From DASWUZ01 sp036401375 (GTDB lineage Bacteria > Acidobacteriota > Terriglobia > Terriglobales > Acidobacteriaceae): 64,000 nucleotides of DNA. A program made the translations under genes and the position numbers. Location: NCBI GenBank assembly GCA_036401375.1, contig DASWVB010000002.1:434001-498000 (forward strand). Reading direction: 5' to 3'. The notes under the pieces are model-generated. The model did no database searches and was not told where the DNA came from. It worked only from the letters and a program-made list of their open reading frames with translations. Below are positions 1 through 9,247 of this stretch, piece by piece; the first letter of the stretch is position 1; every line of letters begins with the position of its first letter.

Positions 1-423
1 GGGCTGCCCGCCCGTCGGCTGCGTGTTCAGATTCTGCAGCTGCGCCTGCACGTCTCCGAGGGATTTGCTGACTGCGGTCAGCCGCGTCTTCAGCTCGTCG
101 ACGGAGTCGTTGAGGGTCTGCACCTGCGCCGACACGCCATCAACCTTGGCGGACGTTGCATCGTTCTCCGCCTTGACCGCTCGCTCGAGCGTGCTCATGT
201 CCGACGACATCTTGTTGACGTTGTCGGCCGTCTGCTCGACCAGGTGCTGCAGCACGCCCATGCGCTCGTCGTTCGATTGCTGCAGGTGCTGCAGCATGTT
301 CTGCAGCTCCTGTACCTGGGTCTGCAGCTGGATCATCTCTTTTGAGACGGCGTGGGCCCTGGGCACGACATTGAGCAATGCAAATACGGTGAGGAAGACG
401 AGAGTACGGGGAAGCTTTGGCAT
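1..423 (-). CDS. cpoB: CpoB/YbgF-like Tol-Pal-associated periplasmic protein (3' part cut off)
   Basis: Only the first 141 residues lie in the window; the gene runs off the left edge. The start is the ATG at 423, followed by a short signal peptide (MPKLPRTLVFLTVFALL...) ending near AHA. Next comes a Gln-rich heptad-patterned segment (QLQTQVQELQNMLQHLQQ) and a longer helical stretch, which match the N-terminal coiled coil of CpoB/YbgF. The TPR half expected in the family is not visible. It is the last gene of the tol-pal operon, 158 bp after pal, which is the usual position. CpoB links outer-membrane constriction (Tol-Pal) to septal peptidoglycan synthesis. The call rests on context plus coiled coil; an unrelated coiled-coil protein is possible. 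Confidence 0.75.
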   Translation of the reverse strand, partial: MPKLPRTLVFLTVFALLNVVPRAHAVSKEMIQLQTQVQELQNMLQHLQQSNDERMGVLQHLVEQTADNVNKMSSDMSTLERAVKAENDATSAKVDGVSAQVQTLNDSVDELKTRLTAVSKSLGDVQAQLQNLNTQPTGGQP

Positions 424-581
424 ATTCAGTCTCGCTGGAAGATAGTTGGCAGCGGTGACCTGCTGCTGTTAGCAGTTTGATTGTCTTGACGACGGAGCCG
501 GCCTGCCTCTCCGGCGCTGACAGGCGGCGCAGCGAGCTGAACACCAGCGGCGCCCTCCTCAGGTTGACGAAGACCCCTTGG

Positions 582-1346
582 CTATCGGTCGATCGAGAAC
601 TGCGCGCGCCGGTTCTGCTGCCAGCAGGTCTCGTTGTGCTCCGAGCAGAACTGCTTCTCCTTACCATAGCTGACGGTGCGCACCCGGTCGGGCGCAACCC
701 CGGCCGTAGTCAAGGCGACCTTGGCTGCGTTAGCGCGGTTCTCGCCGAGTGCCAGGTTGTACTCCGTCGATCCACGCTCGTCCGTGTAGCCGCCGATCAC
801 CAGGCGCAAGCCCGGATGTGCGGCCAGAAAGGATGCGTCTTTGGCGATGATGGCCTGCGACTCGGCTGTCACCTCGTAGCTGTCGTAGTCATAGAAGATG
901 TCCTGCACGTTTTGATGGAAGGTCGCTTCATCCATCGTGTTGTCGGACCCGCTTGACGGGGCAGCGCTGCCTGCGCCGCTCGCTGTCACGGTGACACGCA
1001 CGGTTGCGTCCGTCGACCCTCCATCCCCGCGCGCAGTCAGGTGGTAGTTGGTCGACTCGGTCGGCGCGACCGTCCTCGTACCGGACGAGGGCACCGGCCC
1101 AATCTGGTCAATGGCGACATCGGTCGCATCCGTCGTGCGCCAGGTGAGCACGACCTGGTCGCCGGGATTGATCGCGGTGGGGTTGGCCGAGAGCTGGGCC
1201 GACGGTGCGGGGCCGGTGGCTGCCGGGGGTGGCGGCGGCATCGGGGCCGACGTCTTCTTCTTGCATCCACTGGTCGTGAGCAATGCCAGCAGTGCGACGG
1301 CGGGGATCAGAGTTCTTACAGCCAGTGTGCGGGGATTAGCGATCAT
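582..1346 (-). CDS. pal: Peptidoglycan-associated lipoprotein Pal with an extra Ig-like region
   Basis: 254 residues. The N-terminus is a lipoprotein signal with lipobox TSGC (Cys28) followed by KKK. A Pro/Ala linker leads to residues ~48-120, which read as a beta-sandwich Ig-like segment (PGDQVVLTWRTTDATDV, then TNYHLTARGDGG). The C-terminal ~110 residues are an OmpA-like peptidoglycan-binding domain (FYDYDSYEV, GGYTDERGSTEYN, LGENRANA). Pal anchors the outer membrane to peptidoglycan and binds TolB, encoded just upstream. The Ig-like insert makes it longer than the ~170-residue enterobacterial form. Membership in the tol operon makes the call secure. Confidence 0.95.
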   Translation of the reverse strand: MIANPRTLAVRTLIPAVALLALLTTSGCKKKTSAPMPPPPPAATGPAPSAQLSANPTAINPGDQVVLTWRTTDATDVAIDQIGPVPSSGTRTVAPTESTNYHLTARGDGGSTDATVRVTVTASGAGSAAPSSGSDNTMDEATFHQNVQDIFYDYDSYEVTAESQAIIAKDASFLAAHPGLRLVIGGYTDERGSTEYNLALGENRANAAKVALTTAGVAPDRVRTVSYGKEKQFCSEHNETCWQQNRRAQFSIDR

Positions 1347-1472
1347 TGTGTCTCCTCCTCGGAGAGGTAGCGAGCGGATTGAGGAATAGCGAATTGGGAA
1401 CTGCCGTGCAGCAAAGGGGGTGGCGCCGGCAAGGCGCGACAGCAGTCGATCGGAATGAGAGTGTAGCGGCGA

Positions 1473-2867
1473 TTACTTCCAGCTCCAGTTCGGCATGAAG
1501 TTGTTGCCGCCGCGAGAGAGTTGATGCTGGCCGGAGCCGTCGGCGAGCATGGACCAGATCTCGGAACGCCCACCCTGCTCCCGTTCGAAGACGATATGGC
1601 GTCCATCGGGGGCCCACGACGGAAAGTCGTTGCGGCCGGCCTCGTGAGTCAGCTGGATCCAGCGCCGGGTGGCGATATCCATCACGTAGATGTCCTGCCC
1701 GCCGGGTGATCCGGGGCCGTACTTCCTGTCCCATGCGAAGGCGAGGAACTGCCCGTTCGGCGACCATGACGGCGAAGTAGCGTAGCCTCCGTCGGTCATG
1801 CGCTGCACGTTGCCGCCGTCCGAATCCATGATGTATATCTGCGGCAGATGGGTGCGGCCGCTCACCCACGCGATCTGCGCATTGGTCTTTGGGTTCCAGG
1901 TCGGGGAGACGTCTGGACCGGCGAAGGAGGTCAGACGGCGCGCTCCGTTGCCATTTGCGTCGGAGACGTAGATCTCGTTATCGCCGGTGCGACTGGAGGA
2001 GAAGGCCAGGGAGCTGCCGTTGCTTGACCATGCCGGCGACAAAGTAGTTCCGCCGGTTGCGGCGAAGTTGACCAGCCGGTTGAGTTCGAGCGAATAGAGG
2101 CGGATGCTCCAGCCGGCGCGGCCCAGGGTGGTGAATGCGAGGCGGGAGTTGTCGGGCGAGATGCGGGGCGACAGCGACACGGTACCCAGGTGAGTGACCT
2201 GGTGCGCGCCCTGGCCGTCGTAATCCATCTGCCAAATCTCTTTGCTGCCGGTGCGGGAGGAGACGTAGTAAATCTTCGTCTCGGCAATGCCGTTGATGCC
2301 TCCACCGAGGCGCAGGATGATCTCGTCGGCAAAGCGGTGGGCGATCAGGCGGGCGTTGTCCTCCGACGCTTGCTCGTTGTACTGCTTGCCGAGAATCTGC
2401 GGCGACTGCGCATTCTTTGCGTCGAAGAGCCAGCCGTAGACCGTGAGGCGACCGCCGTTGACGGCGAGCGCCCCGAAGGCAACCATTTCCGCATTCGAGG
2501 GCGAGCCAGACCACTGCGCCAGGTTGATCTCCCCCGGGGAGCCGGGCGCGGCAGGCGGAGCGAGGCTCTTAGAGACCATGTCAAAGATGCCCGCGTTGGC
2601 CAGATCGTCAAAGAAGGTCTGGTCAAAGGTAGTTTTCAGGGTGGGAGTCTGCGGGTCGGCCGATGCTGGCTTGAAGTCGGCTGCTGCGAGGCGGATCTTC
2701 TGCCCGCCAAGGTTCGAGCCGGTTCGCACCCATTCCTGCGCGCCGGAGCGCGGCGTCAGAACCGAAGCGATCAGCAGGAGCGCTGCGAGCATCGCCAGGG
2801 TGCAAGATCGGCGGCCTGCCCTCTCTGCTGCAAGTGATACTGCAAAAAACGTCATCGGCTGCGTCAT
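1473..2867 (-). CDS. tolB: Tol-Pal system beta-propeller protein TolB
   Basis: 464 residues. A hydrophobic signal segment (LAMLAALLLIASVL) precedes a TolB N-terminal domain (~50-190; IRLAAADFKPAS, TFDQTFFDDLANAG). Four to five WD40-like PD40 blades follow (SPRISPDNSRLAFTT, SPAWSSNGSSLAFSS, SPSWSPNGQFLAFAW, FPSWAPDGRHIVFE). TolB is the periplasmic partner of Pal and TolA. The start codon overlaps the stop of the upstream tonB/tolA-like gene in ATGA (2864-2867), so translation is probably coupled. A 126-bp gap separates it from pal. Confidence 0.95.
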   Translation of the reverse strand: MTQPMTFFAVSLAAERAGRRSCTLAMLAALLLIASVLTPRSGAQEWVRTGSNLGGQKIRLAAADFKPASADPQTPTLKTTFDQTFFDDLANAGIFDMVSKSLAPPAAPGSPGEINLAQWSGSPSNAEMVAFGALAVNGGRLTVYGWLFDAKNAQSPQILGKQYNEQASEDNARLIAHRFADEIILRLGGGINGIAETKIYYVSSRTGSKEIWQMDYDGQGAHQVTHLGTVSLSPRISPDNSRLAFTTLGRAGWSIRLYSLELNRLVNFAATGGTTLSPAWSSNGSSLAFSSSRTGDNEIYVSDANGNGARRLTSFAGPDVSPTWNPKTNAQIAWVSGRTHLPQIYIMDSDGGNVQRMTDGGYATSPSWSPNGQFLAFAWDRKYGPGSPGGQDIYVMDIATRRWIQLTHEAGRNDFPSWAPDGRHIVFEREQGGRSEIWSMLADGSGQHQLSRGGNNFMPNWSWK

Positions 2868-3733
2868 CTCCCGAAGCCACTATTATCGCAGTGATAGTGC
2901 ACTCCGAGGCTCTGGAGGCTGTAGCCCGCAGGCAGAGGACCAAAGGTGTCAACCCGCTGCACGGCGCGAATACAGGCTGAATCGAGCGAAGGGCTGCCGC
3001 TGCTCTGCTCCACCTCAACGCCGCCTGGCGCTCCGTCGCGGTTGACGTTGAAGATCACCGAGACGTGTGCTTCGGCCGGAGTGCGGGGGTCGACCTCCTG
3101 CTGGTGCCCGCTCTGCGCGACCTTGCGTTTTATCACGTCAACATACCAGGCGAAGCGGGTTCCGAAGTCACTGCCTGGAGTGGTCACTGTGCTCGGCGGC
3201 CCCTGACGATCCGTCATGGACCTGGCCATCTGCGGAGCAGACTCACCGTACTGCGCGCGATTGTCGTGCCTGGGGACCGGCTGGGGGTGGAGCGCCGCTC
3301 TTGCGTCTGTCAGCTCCTTCTTGGTTGGAGGCGAGGGCTGCTCCTGCGCCTTCCTGGCCGAGGTTAGCTTGACCTTAGGCGGCTGCTTGATGGGTATGGG
3401 AACCGCGTCACGCTCGGGAGCCGGCGCAGCCCTCGGCTGGGGCGCCTGCTCGACAGGAGCAGGGCTTGGCGTCTCCGTCGCAAGCACGTTGGGAGTAGGG
3501 GGCTGTTCCTGGGGCAGCGGCAGGGCTGGAGCGTGGCTGACGAGGGTGGCCTGGATTGCGCCCTCGTGGGAATCCGCACCCCAGTAATCGTGGTGCAGAT
3601 GACCCTGGATGAAAGCCCACACAAAGATGGAGCCGAAGACGGCGATGTGCAGGAGCAGCGCTCCGGCCGCCGGCGTCGTGAGCCTTGACCTGGCCGCATC
3701 CTCCTGCGGTGCGAGTTGAGAGGTGAGCGCCAT
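2864..3733 (-). CDS. TonB/TolA-like energy transducer of the Tol system
   Basis: 289 residues. A single N-terminal membrane segment at ~25-45 (ALLLHIAVFGSIFVWAF) is followed by a long Pro/Lys-rich periplasmic stretch (~75-190) and a C-terminal TonB-type domain (AHVSVIFNVNRDGAPGGVEV, SPSLDSACIRAVQRV, FGPLPAGY). It occupies the TolA slot between tolR and tolB, three bases after tolR's stop and in ATGA overlap with tolB. It should couple the TolQR proton motor to TolB/Pal. The C-terminal domain reads as TonB_C, not classical TolA_C, so I give no gene symbol; most TonB/TolA proteins of this phylum look alike. Confidence 0.88.
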   Translation of the reverse strand: MALTSQLAPQEDAARSRLTTPAAGALLLHIAVFGSIFVWAFIQGHLHHDYWGADSHEGAIQATLVSHAPALPLPQEQPPTPNVLATETPSPAPVEQAPQPRAAPAPERDAVPIPIKQPPKVKLTSARKAQEQPSPPTKKELTDARAALHPQPVPRHDNRAQYGESAPQMARSMTDRQGPPSTVTTPGSDFGTRFAWYVDVIKRKVAQSGHQQEVDPRTPAEAHVSVIFNVNRDGAPGGVEVEQSSGSPSLDSACIRAVQRVDTFGPLPAGYSLQSLGVHYHCDNSGFGR

Positions 3734-3736
3734 CAG

Positions 3737-4192
3737 CTACTTCGCGGGGCCGTTCTGAATCGGCTGTGTCACGATGCTGATATTGGTGATGCCGGCCTGC
3801 TTGACCGCATCCATCACCGAGGCAAAGGCACCGAAGGGTACGCGTTCGTCGGCGCGCAGGTAGATGACCTGGTGCGCCGGATCTTTGCCTGCAGCGGAGC
3901 CAGACTGCTGCAGCCGCCCGGGCAGCTGGGCCACATTGACCGGCTGATCGCCGAGGAAGACACGCTGCTGCCGATCGATGGTCACGACCACGCGCTGCTC
4001 CGTGATCTCCCTCACGGTCTTTGTCTTTGGAACCGCTACTTCGATGCCCGACTGCAGCACCGGCGCAGTCAGCATGAAGATGACCAGCAGTACCAGAACC
4101 ACGTCGACCAGCGGAGTGATGTTGATCTCCGACATCGAGGTGCGGGTTTGTCCGGCGTTAGTGGTGAAGGCCACGCGCAGCCTCCCGCTCAT
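3737..4192 (-). CDS. tolR: TolR/ExbD biopolymer transport protein
   Basis: 151 residues from the first ATG. The family core MSEINITPLVDVVLVLLVIF starts at residue 20, with the proton-path Asp at position 30 inside the single membrane helix; a ~90-residue periplasmic ExbD domain follows. The start is ambiguous. A GGGAGG lies six bases upstream of an in-frame GTG at 4174, which would give 145 residues and may be the true start. Either start overlaps the end of tolQ. With tolQ it forms the inner-membrane motor of Tol-Pal. Context favours TolR over a dedicated ExbD. Confidence 0.93.
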   Translation of the reverse strand: MSGRLRVAFTTNAGQTRTSMSEINITPLVDVVLVLLVIFMLTAPVLQSGIEVAVPKTKTVREITEQRVVVTIDRQQRVFLGDQPVNVAQLPGRLQQSGSAAGKDPAHQVIYLRADERVPFGAFASVMDAVKQAGITNISIVTQPIQNGPAK

Positions 4193-4937
4193 CGCTTCTG
4201 CTGTCAGGCCGAAGGGCTACCTCTTCCAGACTGTTGAGCAGCTCGCGGGAGAAGTCGTCCATCCGCGATGCAAACTCGCGCAGGCGTCCGGTGAACTGGT
4301 TGTAGGCAATCACGGCAGGCACCGCCACAACCAGCCCGGCTGCGGTCGTGATCAAAGCCTCCGACACACCCGGAGCGACGGCGCGCAACGTTGCCGCGCC
4401 TGCAGTACCAAGACCGTGAAAGGCGTCCACGATGCCCATGATCGTGCCGAAGAGGCCGAGAAATGGAGACACCGCGCCGATGGTAGCTAGCCACGTCAGC
4501 TGCGACTCCAGGCCGGTGAGTGCCTCGCTCGACGCGCTTTGTGCGGACCTCTCAAGAGCTGTGACATTGCGCGGAGGCCCGGAGCCGCCGGTCTGCCGCC
4601 GGTACGTTTCGTATACCTCATCAAAGATGCTGACCAGCGGGCTCGGCTTGAACTGCTCGCTGACGGCGAGGATGTCCTGCAGGCGCGCAGCCTTGCGGAA
4701 GTTACGCAGGAAGCGCCGGCTCTGGGTGCGCGCACGGCGAAAGCTGCCCAGCTTGCCGAGGATGATCGTCCACGAATAGAGGCTCGCGAGCAGGAGCAGA
4801 GCAAGCACCGTGAGCGCGACCGGGCCGCTGTTGTGCAGCATCTCCATGATGGCGCTGCCGCCCCCGCCGGCTGGAGCGGCGGGGACTGCATCCGGGTCCG
4901 CCTGGAGAAGGAGAAGTGCGCTGAGGAGTGGAGTCAT
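4158..4937 (-). CDS. tolQ: TolQ/ExbB motor protein
   Basis: 259 residues from the ATG at 4937, chosen because GGAGG lies eight bases upstream; the frame stays open to 5030 but that extension lacks a ribosome site. Three membrane segments are visible: ~45-68 (PVALTVLALLLLASLYSW), ~150-172 (TWLATIGAVSPFLGLFGTIMG) and ~190-212 (ALITTAAGLVVAVPAVIAYN). This is the MotA/TolQ/ExbB signature, and GLFGTIMGIVDAFHGLG is diagnostic. It is the first gene of the tol-pal operon. The 416-bp upstream region carries paired palindromes that may control it. Confidence 0.94.
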   Translation of the reverse strand: MTPLLSALLLLQADPDAVPAAPAGGGGSAIMEMLHNSGPVALTVLALLLLASLYSWTIILGKLGSFRRARTQSRRFLRNFRKAARLQDILAVSEQFKPSPLVSIFDEVYETYRRQTGGSGPPRNVTALERSAQSASSEALTGLESQLTWLATIGAVSPFLGLFGTIMGIVDAFHGLGTAGAATLRAVAPGVSEALITTAAGLVVAVPAVIAYNQFTGRLREFASRMDDFSRELLNSLEEVALRPDSRSDEREAARGLHH

Positions 4938-5353
4938 CGCGTCATCCTCCAAGCTACCAGACCGGGAGAGCGCCTCCAAGTCGCCAACCAGGTTCACGAA
5001 TGGAAGACGCGGCTCCGCGTAAATGGGCAAAAGCCAACCTGGTTGAGATCAGTTGAACCCCCACGTAGCTGCAGTAAACCCAAAGTTACAAGGCGCAAAC
5101 CGGAAGACACCGAGGCGGCCTCTTCGGTTCGTGTCAGGCCGGGATCGTGTCCACGTCGGGTGCGTGTCTGGCGCCGTGACACCCGGAAAGCCGGTAGGAA
5201 CAACCTGAAACCTGGAGCCCCGCCGAATAGTCCACACACGTATCGGCGCAGAGCCGTTTCGACTGACCGATGAAGAACCAAATGCAGCTACCCGGCACTC
5301 AAGCGTAAGCAGACCTTGACCCCACTTTAACGCAAGAATCTTTGGAGACCATG
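4938..5353. other. 416-bp divergent intergenic region, tolQ / TonB-dependent receptor
   Basis: No gene is seen. Besides the paired palindromes near tolQ, it contains a weak stem-loop GTGTC/GACAC around 5163-5182. A TTGACC at about 5315 could be a -35 box for the receptor gene, but no convincing -10 box goes with it. Confidence 0.5.
4984..5044. promoter_or_regulatory. Paired palindromes upstream of tolQ
   Basis: CCAACCAGGTT (4984-4994) and CCAACCTGGTT (5034-5044) have their centres exactly 50 bp apart. Each holds the dyad AACC-N-GGTT, and the second extends to the perfect palindrome CAACCTGGTTG. A third dyad, ACGCGG-CT-CCGCGT, lies between them at 5007-5020. The sites sit 47-107 bp before the tolQ start, where an operator would be expected. 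No regulator is identified. Confidence 0.4.
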
Positions 5354-8300
5354 ATGCAGTCACTTATTCCACGTGCCCGCGAGGGGCATAAGCCGAGGGG
5401 AACGCTCGTCTTCCTTCTTCCTTTTATCTTGATCCTCCTGCCCGGAAGGCACACCGCCCTTGCCCAGGTTACGACCGCAACCCTCAACGGAACAGTCACC
5501 GACTCATCGGGCGCAGTCATCAGTGACGCTGCAGTAGTTTTGAAGAGTGCGACCGGCAACGACACCCGCAAGACGACGAGCAACGGCTCAGGGTTCTTCT
5601 CCTTCTCGGCGGTTCCGACCGGCGATTACGATCTGAGCATTACAGCGTCGGGTTTCGGCACTTATACCCTGAGCGGCATCCACCTCGATCCAGGCGACCA
5701 GCGCAGTGTACGTGACATCCGTATGGCGGTTGGAGCAGCAACGGAACAGGTCACGGTTACCGCGGATGCGGGCAGCGTGCCGGTGGACAGCGGGGAGCAG
5801 AGTTCGCTCATCTCTTCGCAGGACATAGCGCATCTCTCGGTTGAGGGCCGCGATGTGACTGAGCTACTAAGGATACTTCCGGGCTTTGCCATCTCGCGTG
5901 GCAACGGCAGTGTCGATAACACCACCTACGATCCGTCGCAGGTGAGCGTCAACGGAGCGCTCGGCAGTTATGCAGCCAACGGCACTCCTCTGAACGGTGT
6001 AAGCCTGCTCTCGGACGGCGCTGACATCACTGATCCGGGCAACTTTGGTGCGGCCATTCAGAACATCAACTATGAACAGGTCAGCGAGGTCAAGGTCCAG
6101 ACATCGAGCTTTACGGCGGACGGCGCGCGCGGGCCAGTAGTAATCAACGCAGTAGGCAAGTCAGGCGGAGACCACTTTCACGGCTCCATCTATACCTACG
6201 GGCGCACCTCACAGCTGAACTCGACCGACTGGCTGGCGGGGTTCACGCACCAGGCAAAACCGCCAGATCGTGAGGTCTATCCCGGCTTCACGCTGGGTGG
6301 TCCCGTGAGGATTCCATTTACCAGCTTCAACCGGGCTTCCAGGCTGGCCTTCTTTGCAGGCGCCGAAGACTACGCCCAGCGCAATAACTACGCGTACGGC
6401 GGAGCTGGTTCCGCCGTACTAACTGCCCTGGTTCCTACTCTTGCGATGAGGAGTGGCGACTTCAGCGCACAGCAGCTGCAGGCCTACCTGGGGCCCAACT
6501 ATCTTCCTGCTAATGCTGCGGGCACCACCTGCAATGGGAGTTATGCAAACATCTGCGGTGTTCCTGTGACTGGTCCGCAGGGCCAGGCAGTTGTGAACGG
6601 AGACATATCTTCCTTCATCGATCCAGGCGCGCGGGCGCTTATCAACCTACTCCCGGCGCCGAACACGGTCAGCAATGGTACTTACAACTACATAACTACC
6701 AACCTTGCTGACAACAACCTGTGGCAGGCACGCGGAAGGATCGACTACGCGATCACTAATAACAACCACCTTTTCGCCGTTTATAGCACGGAGCGCGGCA
6801 AGAGCGGCGTGCCGCAGATAGAGTACTACTCGCCGCGGGGTTCGCTGGGCGGCATCAACACGCCGGGCGGCGGCCTGCTGAGTACAGTAAATTCCGAACT
6901 GGGAAGCTTTAACCTTTCTACCGTTTTATCTCCCACACTTACAAATGAACTGTACGGGGAAGGCTCCTGGCTGCTGCAGAACTTCGTAGCGAAGAATCAG
7001 AATGCCTTTGGATCGAGTGCGGGTTATCCGTACCAGGGACTCTTTAACAATCACAGCCAGGTAGTGCCGCAGCTCCAGGATTACGGTAACGACGGCTTGC
7101 CTGTAGCTCTATTTCCAGACACCAGCTTCGGGGGGATCTTCGCGAAGAAGTGGGCGCGCGGCGGCGGTGACAATGTGACCAAGGTCCTTGGTCCGCATAC
7201 CTTCAGAGCAGGTGCGTTCGTTCAACTCGACACCAACCACCAGGTTGCCCCTTTTGTGAATACGAATGGAGCGCTCTCACTTTACTACTTCGGCGAGGCA
7301 TTTACGGATCCTGTCGCAGGCCTGATCCACAATACCGGGGTGGCCGGCAGCGGCAACGGCGGCAATTACCTGGCTAATTTCCTCGAGGGTCATGTGCAGA
7401 CCTACTCGCAGACAAACATTATGCCCGCACCAAACCTGTATTTCTGGAATATAGACTGGTTTGGTCAGGACCACTGGCGAGTAAGTCGTCGCATAAGCCT
7501 CGATCTGGGGGTGCGATTTGAGCATCTGGCGCCCTGGAACGATGCGCACGGGCAGGGCATACCTGTCTGGGAGCCGTCGACCATCAACTCCGGCGTCAGC
7601 CCGCTCCCGGGGTTCTTATGGCACGGGATCGATCGGAGTATCCCCAATGCAGGGCTGAAGACACGCTGGGCCTACGTCGAACCTCGTGCAGGTATTGCGT
7701 GGGACGCTTACGGCACCGGTAACACGGTGGTACGCGCGGGAGCAGGCATCTATCGCGCCCACGACTCTTATAACGACGCGACAAGCGGAGTGGGAGTCGT
7801 GGAGGGTGAACGAAGCGCTACCGTGAACAATATCCTGCTCTCGTCTATCAGCTCGCAGGGGCAGTCAGCGACGGCCGGGCCGGTATTCAGCCCTGGCAGT
7901 GACGGGTTTGGCTTCACCCCTGGCGACGACCGGCAGCCGCAGGTCTATACCTGGAACCTGGCCATCGATCAGAAGATGCCGAAGAACTCCATCGTTGAGA
8001 TCGCCTATGTCGGCAACCATAGTAACGACCTGCTGGATAACGGAGCCAATCAGAATACCAACCTGGACGACATGAACAAGCTGCCTGTCGGGGCCTTGTT
8101 CCAACCTAACCCTGTTACAGGAGTGACTGTACCTGTCTATGCTCCTCCGGGCTCAAATGCTCTTACGGTCGGCCTCTTGAACACAGCACAGATCGATCAA
8201 TACAGACCATTCCCGCAGTATCGGCGGGTGCTGGTTCCTCAACACCGGCTTTATGCGAACTACAACGGCCTGCAGACCTCGTGGACCAGGCAGCAGGGAC

Positions 8301-9058
8301 ACTTTCTTTACGGAGTCAACTACACCTGGTCCCGTGCCCTTGGCGTGCTGGGTGGAGACTCGAACGGCCTGCCCGCTGATCCGTTTAACCTCAGGAATGA
8401 CTACCTGCCCGAGGCCTATGACCGCACCCACATCTTTAATGCCAGCTACACCTATGACTTTGGCGCCCCTCTGCATAACCGATACCTGGGCTGGGCAGGT
8501 AACGGGTGGCAGCTCTCGGGTATCACCAACATTCAGAGTGGCGGCGACCTGCAGTCTACCTTCAGTCCCGACTTTGCCCTGGGAGGTACCCTGGCGAATA
8601 CCCAGGGCACGATAGGCATCAATAACCAGACTCTGCTCGGCACCCCCGATGTAAGTCTGCAGCCTATCCTGACCTGCGATCCCACTGCCGGGTTAAGGTC
8701 TCACCAGTACGTGAATGCCAACTGCTTCGCGCTTCCTCCCACGATCGGGCAGAACGGTCTTTATCGTCTGCCTTACCTTCACGGGCCGGCGTATACGCAG
8801 TCAGACCTGACGGCTTCAAAGGCGTTCAAGTTATCGGAGACCCGCAATGTGCAGTTCCGGTTTGCCGCCTTCAACTTCCTCAACCATGCCAACACCAGCT
8901 TTACCGAGAGCTTTCCGACTCAGACCACTCTCAACTTCACAAATAACAGCCCGAGCGGCACGCTTGCGAACAGCACCAATCAGAATGCCGACTTCGGGAC
9001 TGCACCTCTGCGGGAGGGAAGGCGCGTTGTGGAGATGGCGATCAAGGTCAACTTCTAG
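5354..9058 (+). CDS. TonB-dependent receptor with carboxypeptidase-regulatory-like N-terminal domain (Oar-like)
   Basis: 1,234 residues from the second of two tandem ATGs (5351, 5354); GGAG at 5344 is better spaced for 5354. The signal peptide ends near HTALAQ. Residues ~40-120 form a CarboxypepD_reg-like beta domain (ATLNGTVTDSSGAVISDAAV). A plug region follows (LSVEGRDVTELLRILPGF, ADGARGPVVINAVGKSGG), then a long beta-barrel ending in a terminal Phe (VVEMAIKVNF), as outer-membrane proteins do. This is the expanded receptor type of Acidobacteriota; substrates of the family are mostly unknown, with oligosaccharides and peptides suspected. Head-to-head with tolQ, though a different TonB may energise it. 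Confidence 0.92.
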   Translation: MQSLIPRAREGHKPRGTLVFLLPFILILLPGRHTALAQVTTATLNGTVTDSSGAVISDAAVVLKSATGNDTRKTTSNGSGFFSFSAVPTGDYDLSITASGFGTYTLSGIHLDPGDQRSVRDIRMAVGAATEQVTVTADAGSVPVDSGEQSSLISSQDIAHLSVEGRDVTELLRILPGFAISRGNGSVDNTTYDPSQVSVNGALGSYAANGTPLNGVSLLSDGADITDPGNFGAAIQNINYEQVSEVKVQTSSFTADGARGPVVINAVGKSGGDHFHGSIYTYGRTSQLNSTDWLAGFTHQAKPPDREVYPGFTLGGPVRIPFTSFNRASRLAFFAGAEDYAQRNNYAYGGAGSAVLTALVPTLAMRSGDFSAQQLQAYLGPNYLPANAAGTTCNGSYANICGVPVTGPQGQAVVNGDISSFIDPGARALINLLPAPNTVSNGTYNYITTNLADNNLWQARGRIDYAITNNNHLFAVYSTERGKSGVPQIEYYSPRGSLGGINTPGGGLLSTVNSELGSFNLSTVLSPTLTNELYGEGSWLLQNFVAKNQNAFGSSAGYPYQGLFNNHSQVVPQLQDYGNDGLPVALFPDTSFGGIFAKKWARGGGDNVTKVLGPHTFRAGAFVQLDTNHQVAPFVNTNGALSLYYFGEAFTDPVAGLIHNTGVAGSGNGGNYLANFLEGHVQTYSQTNIMPAPNLYFWNIDWFGQDHWRVSRRISLDLGVRFEHLAPWNDAHGQGIPVWEPSTINSGVSPLPGFLWHGIDRSIPNAGLKTRWAYVEPRAGIAWDAYGTGNTVVRAGAGIYRAHDSYNDATSGVGVVEGERSATVNNILLSSISSQGQSATAGPVFSPGSDGFGFTPGDDRQPQVYTWNLAIDQKMPKNSIVEIAYVGNHSNDLLDNGANQNTNLDDMNKLPVGALFQPNPVTGVTVPVYAPPGSNALTVGLLNTAQIDQYRPFPQYRRVLVPQHRLYANYNGLQTSWTRQQGHFLYGVNYTWSRALGVLGGDSNGLPADPFNLRNDYLPEAYDRTHIFNASYTYDFGAPLHNRYLGWAGNGWQLSGITNIQSGGDLQSTFSPDFALGGTLANTQGTIGINNQTLLGTPDVSLQPILTCDPTAGLRSHQYVNANCFALPPTIGQNGLYRLPYLHGPAYTQSDLTASKAFKLSETRNVQFRFAAFNFLNHANTSFTESFPTQTTLNFTNNSPSGTLANSTNQNADFGTAPLREGRRVVEMAIKVNF

Positions 9059-9087
9059 GGCCACCTTAGTTCGCCGGCATTGACAGA

Positions 9088-9133
9088 GGGGCTCGTGCCT
9101 GTTCCTGAGTGGGAGCGGGCACCGCAGCCCTTT
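9088..9133 (+). terminator. Possible terminator after the receptor gene
   Basis: A stem pairs GGGCT...GTGCC with GGCAC...AGCCC, with a small internal loop, followed by TTTC. It lies 30 bases after the receptor stop. The U-tract is short. Confidence 0.4.
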
Positions 9134-9247
9134 CAACCATGAAGAAGACTATGAAGGAGGGAAAAGATCACGGCAGCCGGGTAAGCGAGCTCTGATTACG
9201 CTTAGCATGGAAGAGCCGCTGGTGCGTGGCATGAGAAGGTGTTAGAG

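Noticed and set aside
1041..1389. Open frames on the plus strand opposite pal
   Set aside because: These are shadows of the GC-rich antisense of a well-supported gene; no ribosome site or family resemblance.
4938..5030. 31-residue upstream extension of TolQ in the same frame
   Set aside because: It lacks a ribosome site, whereas GGAGG stands correctly before the ATG at 4937, and the tolQ-upstream palindrome sits in the extension.
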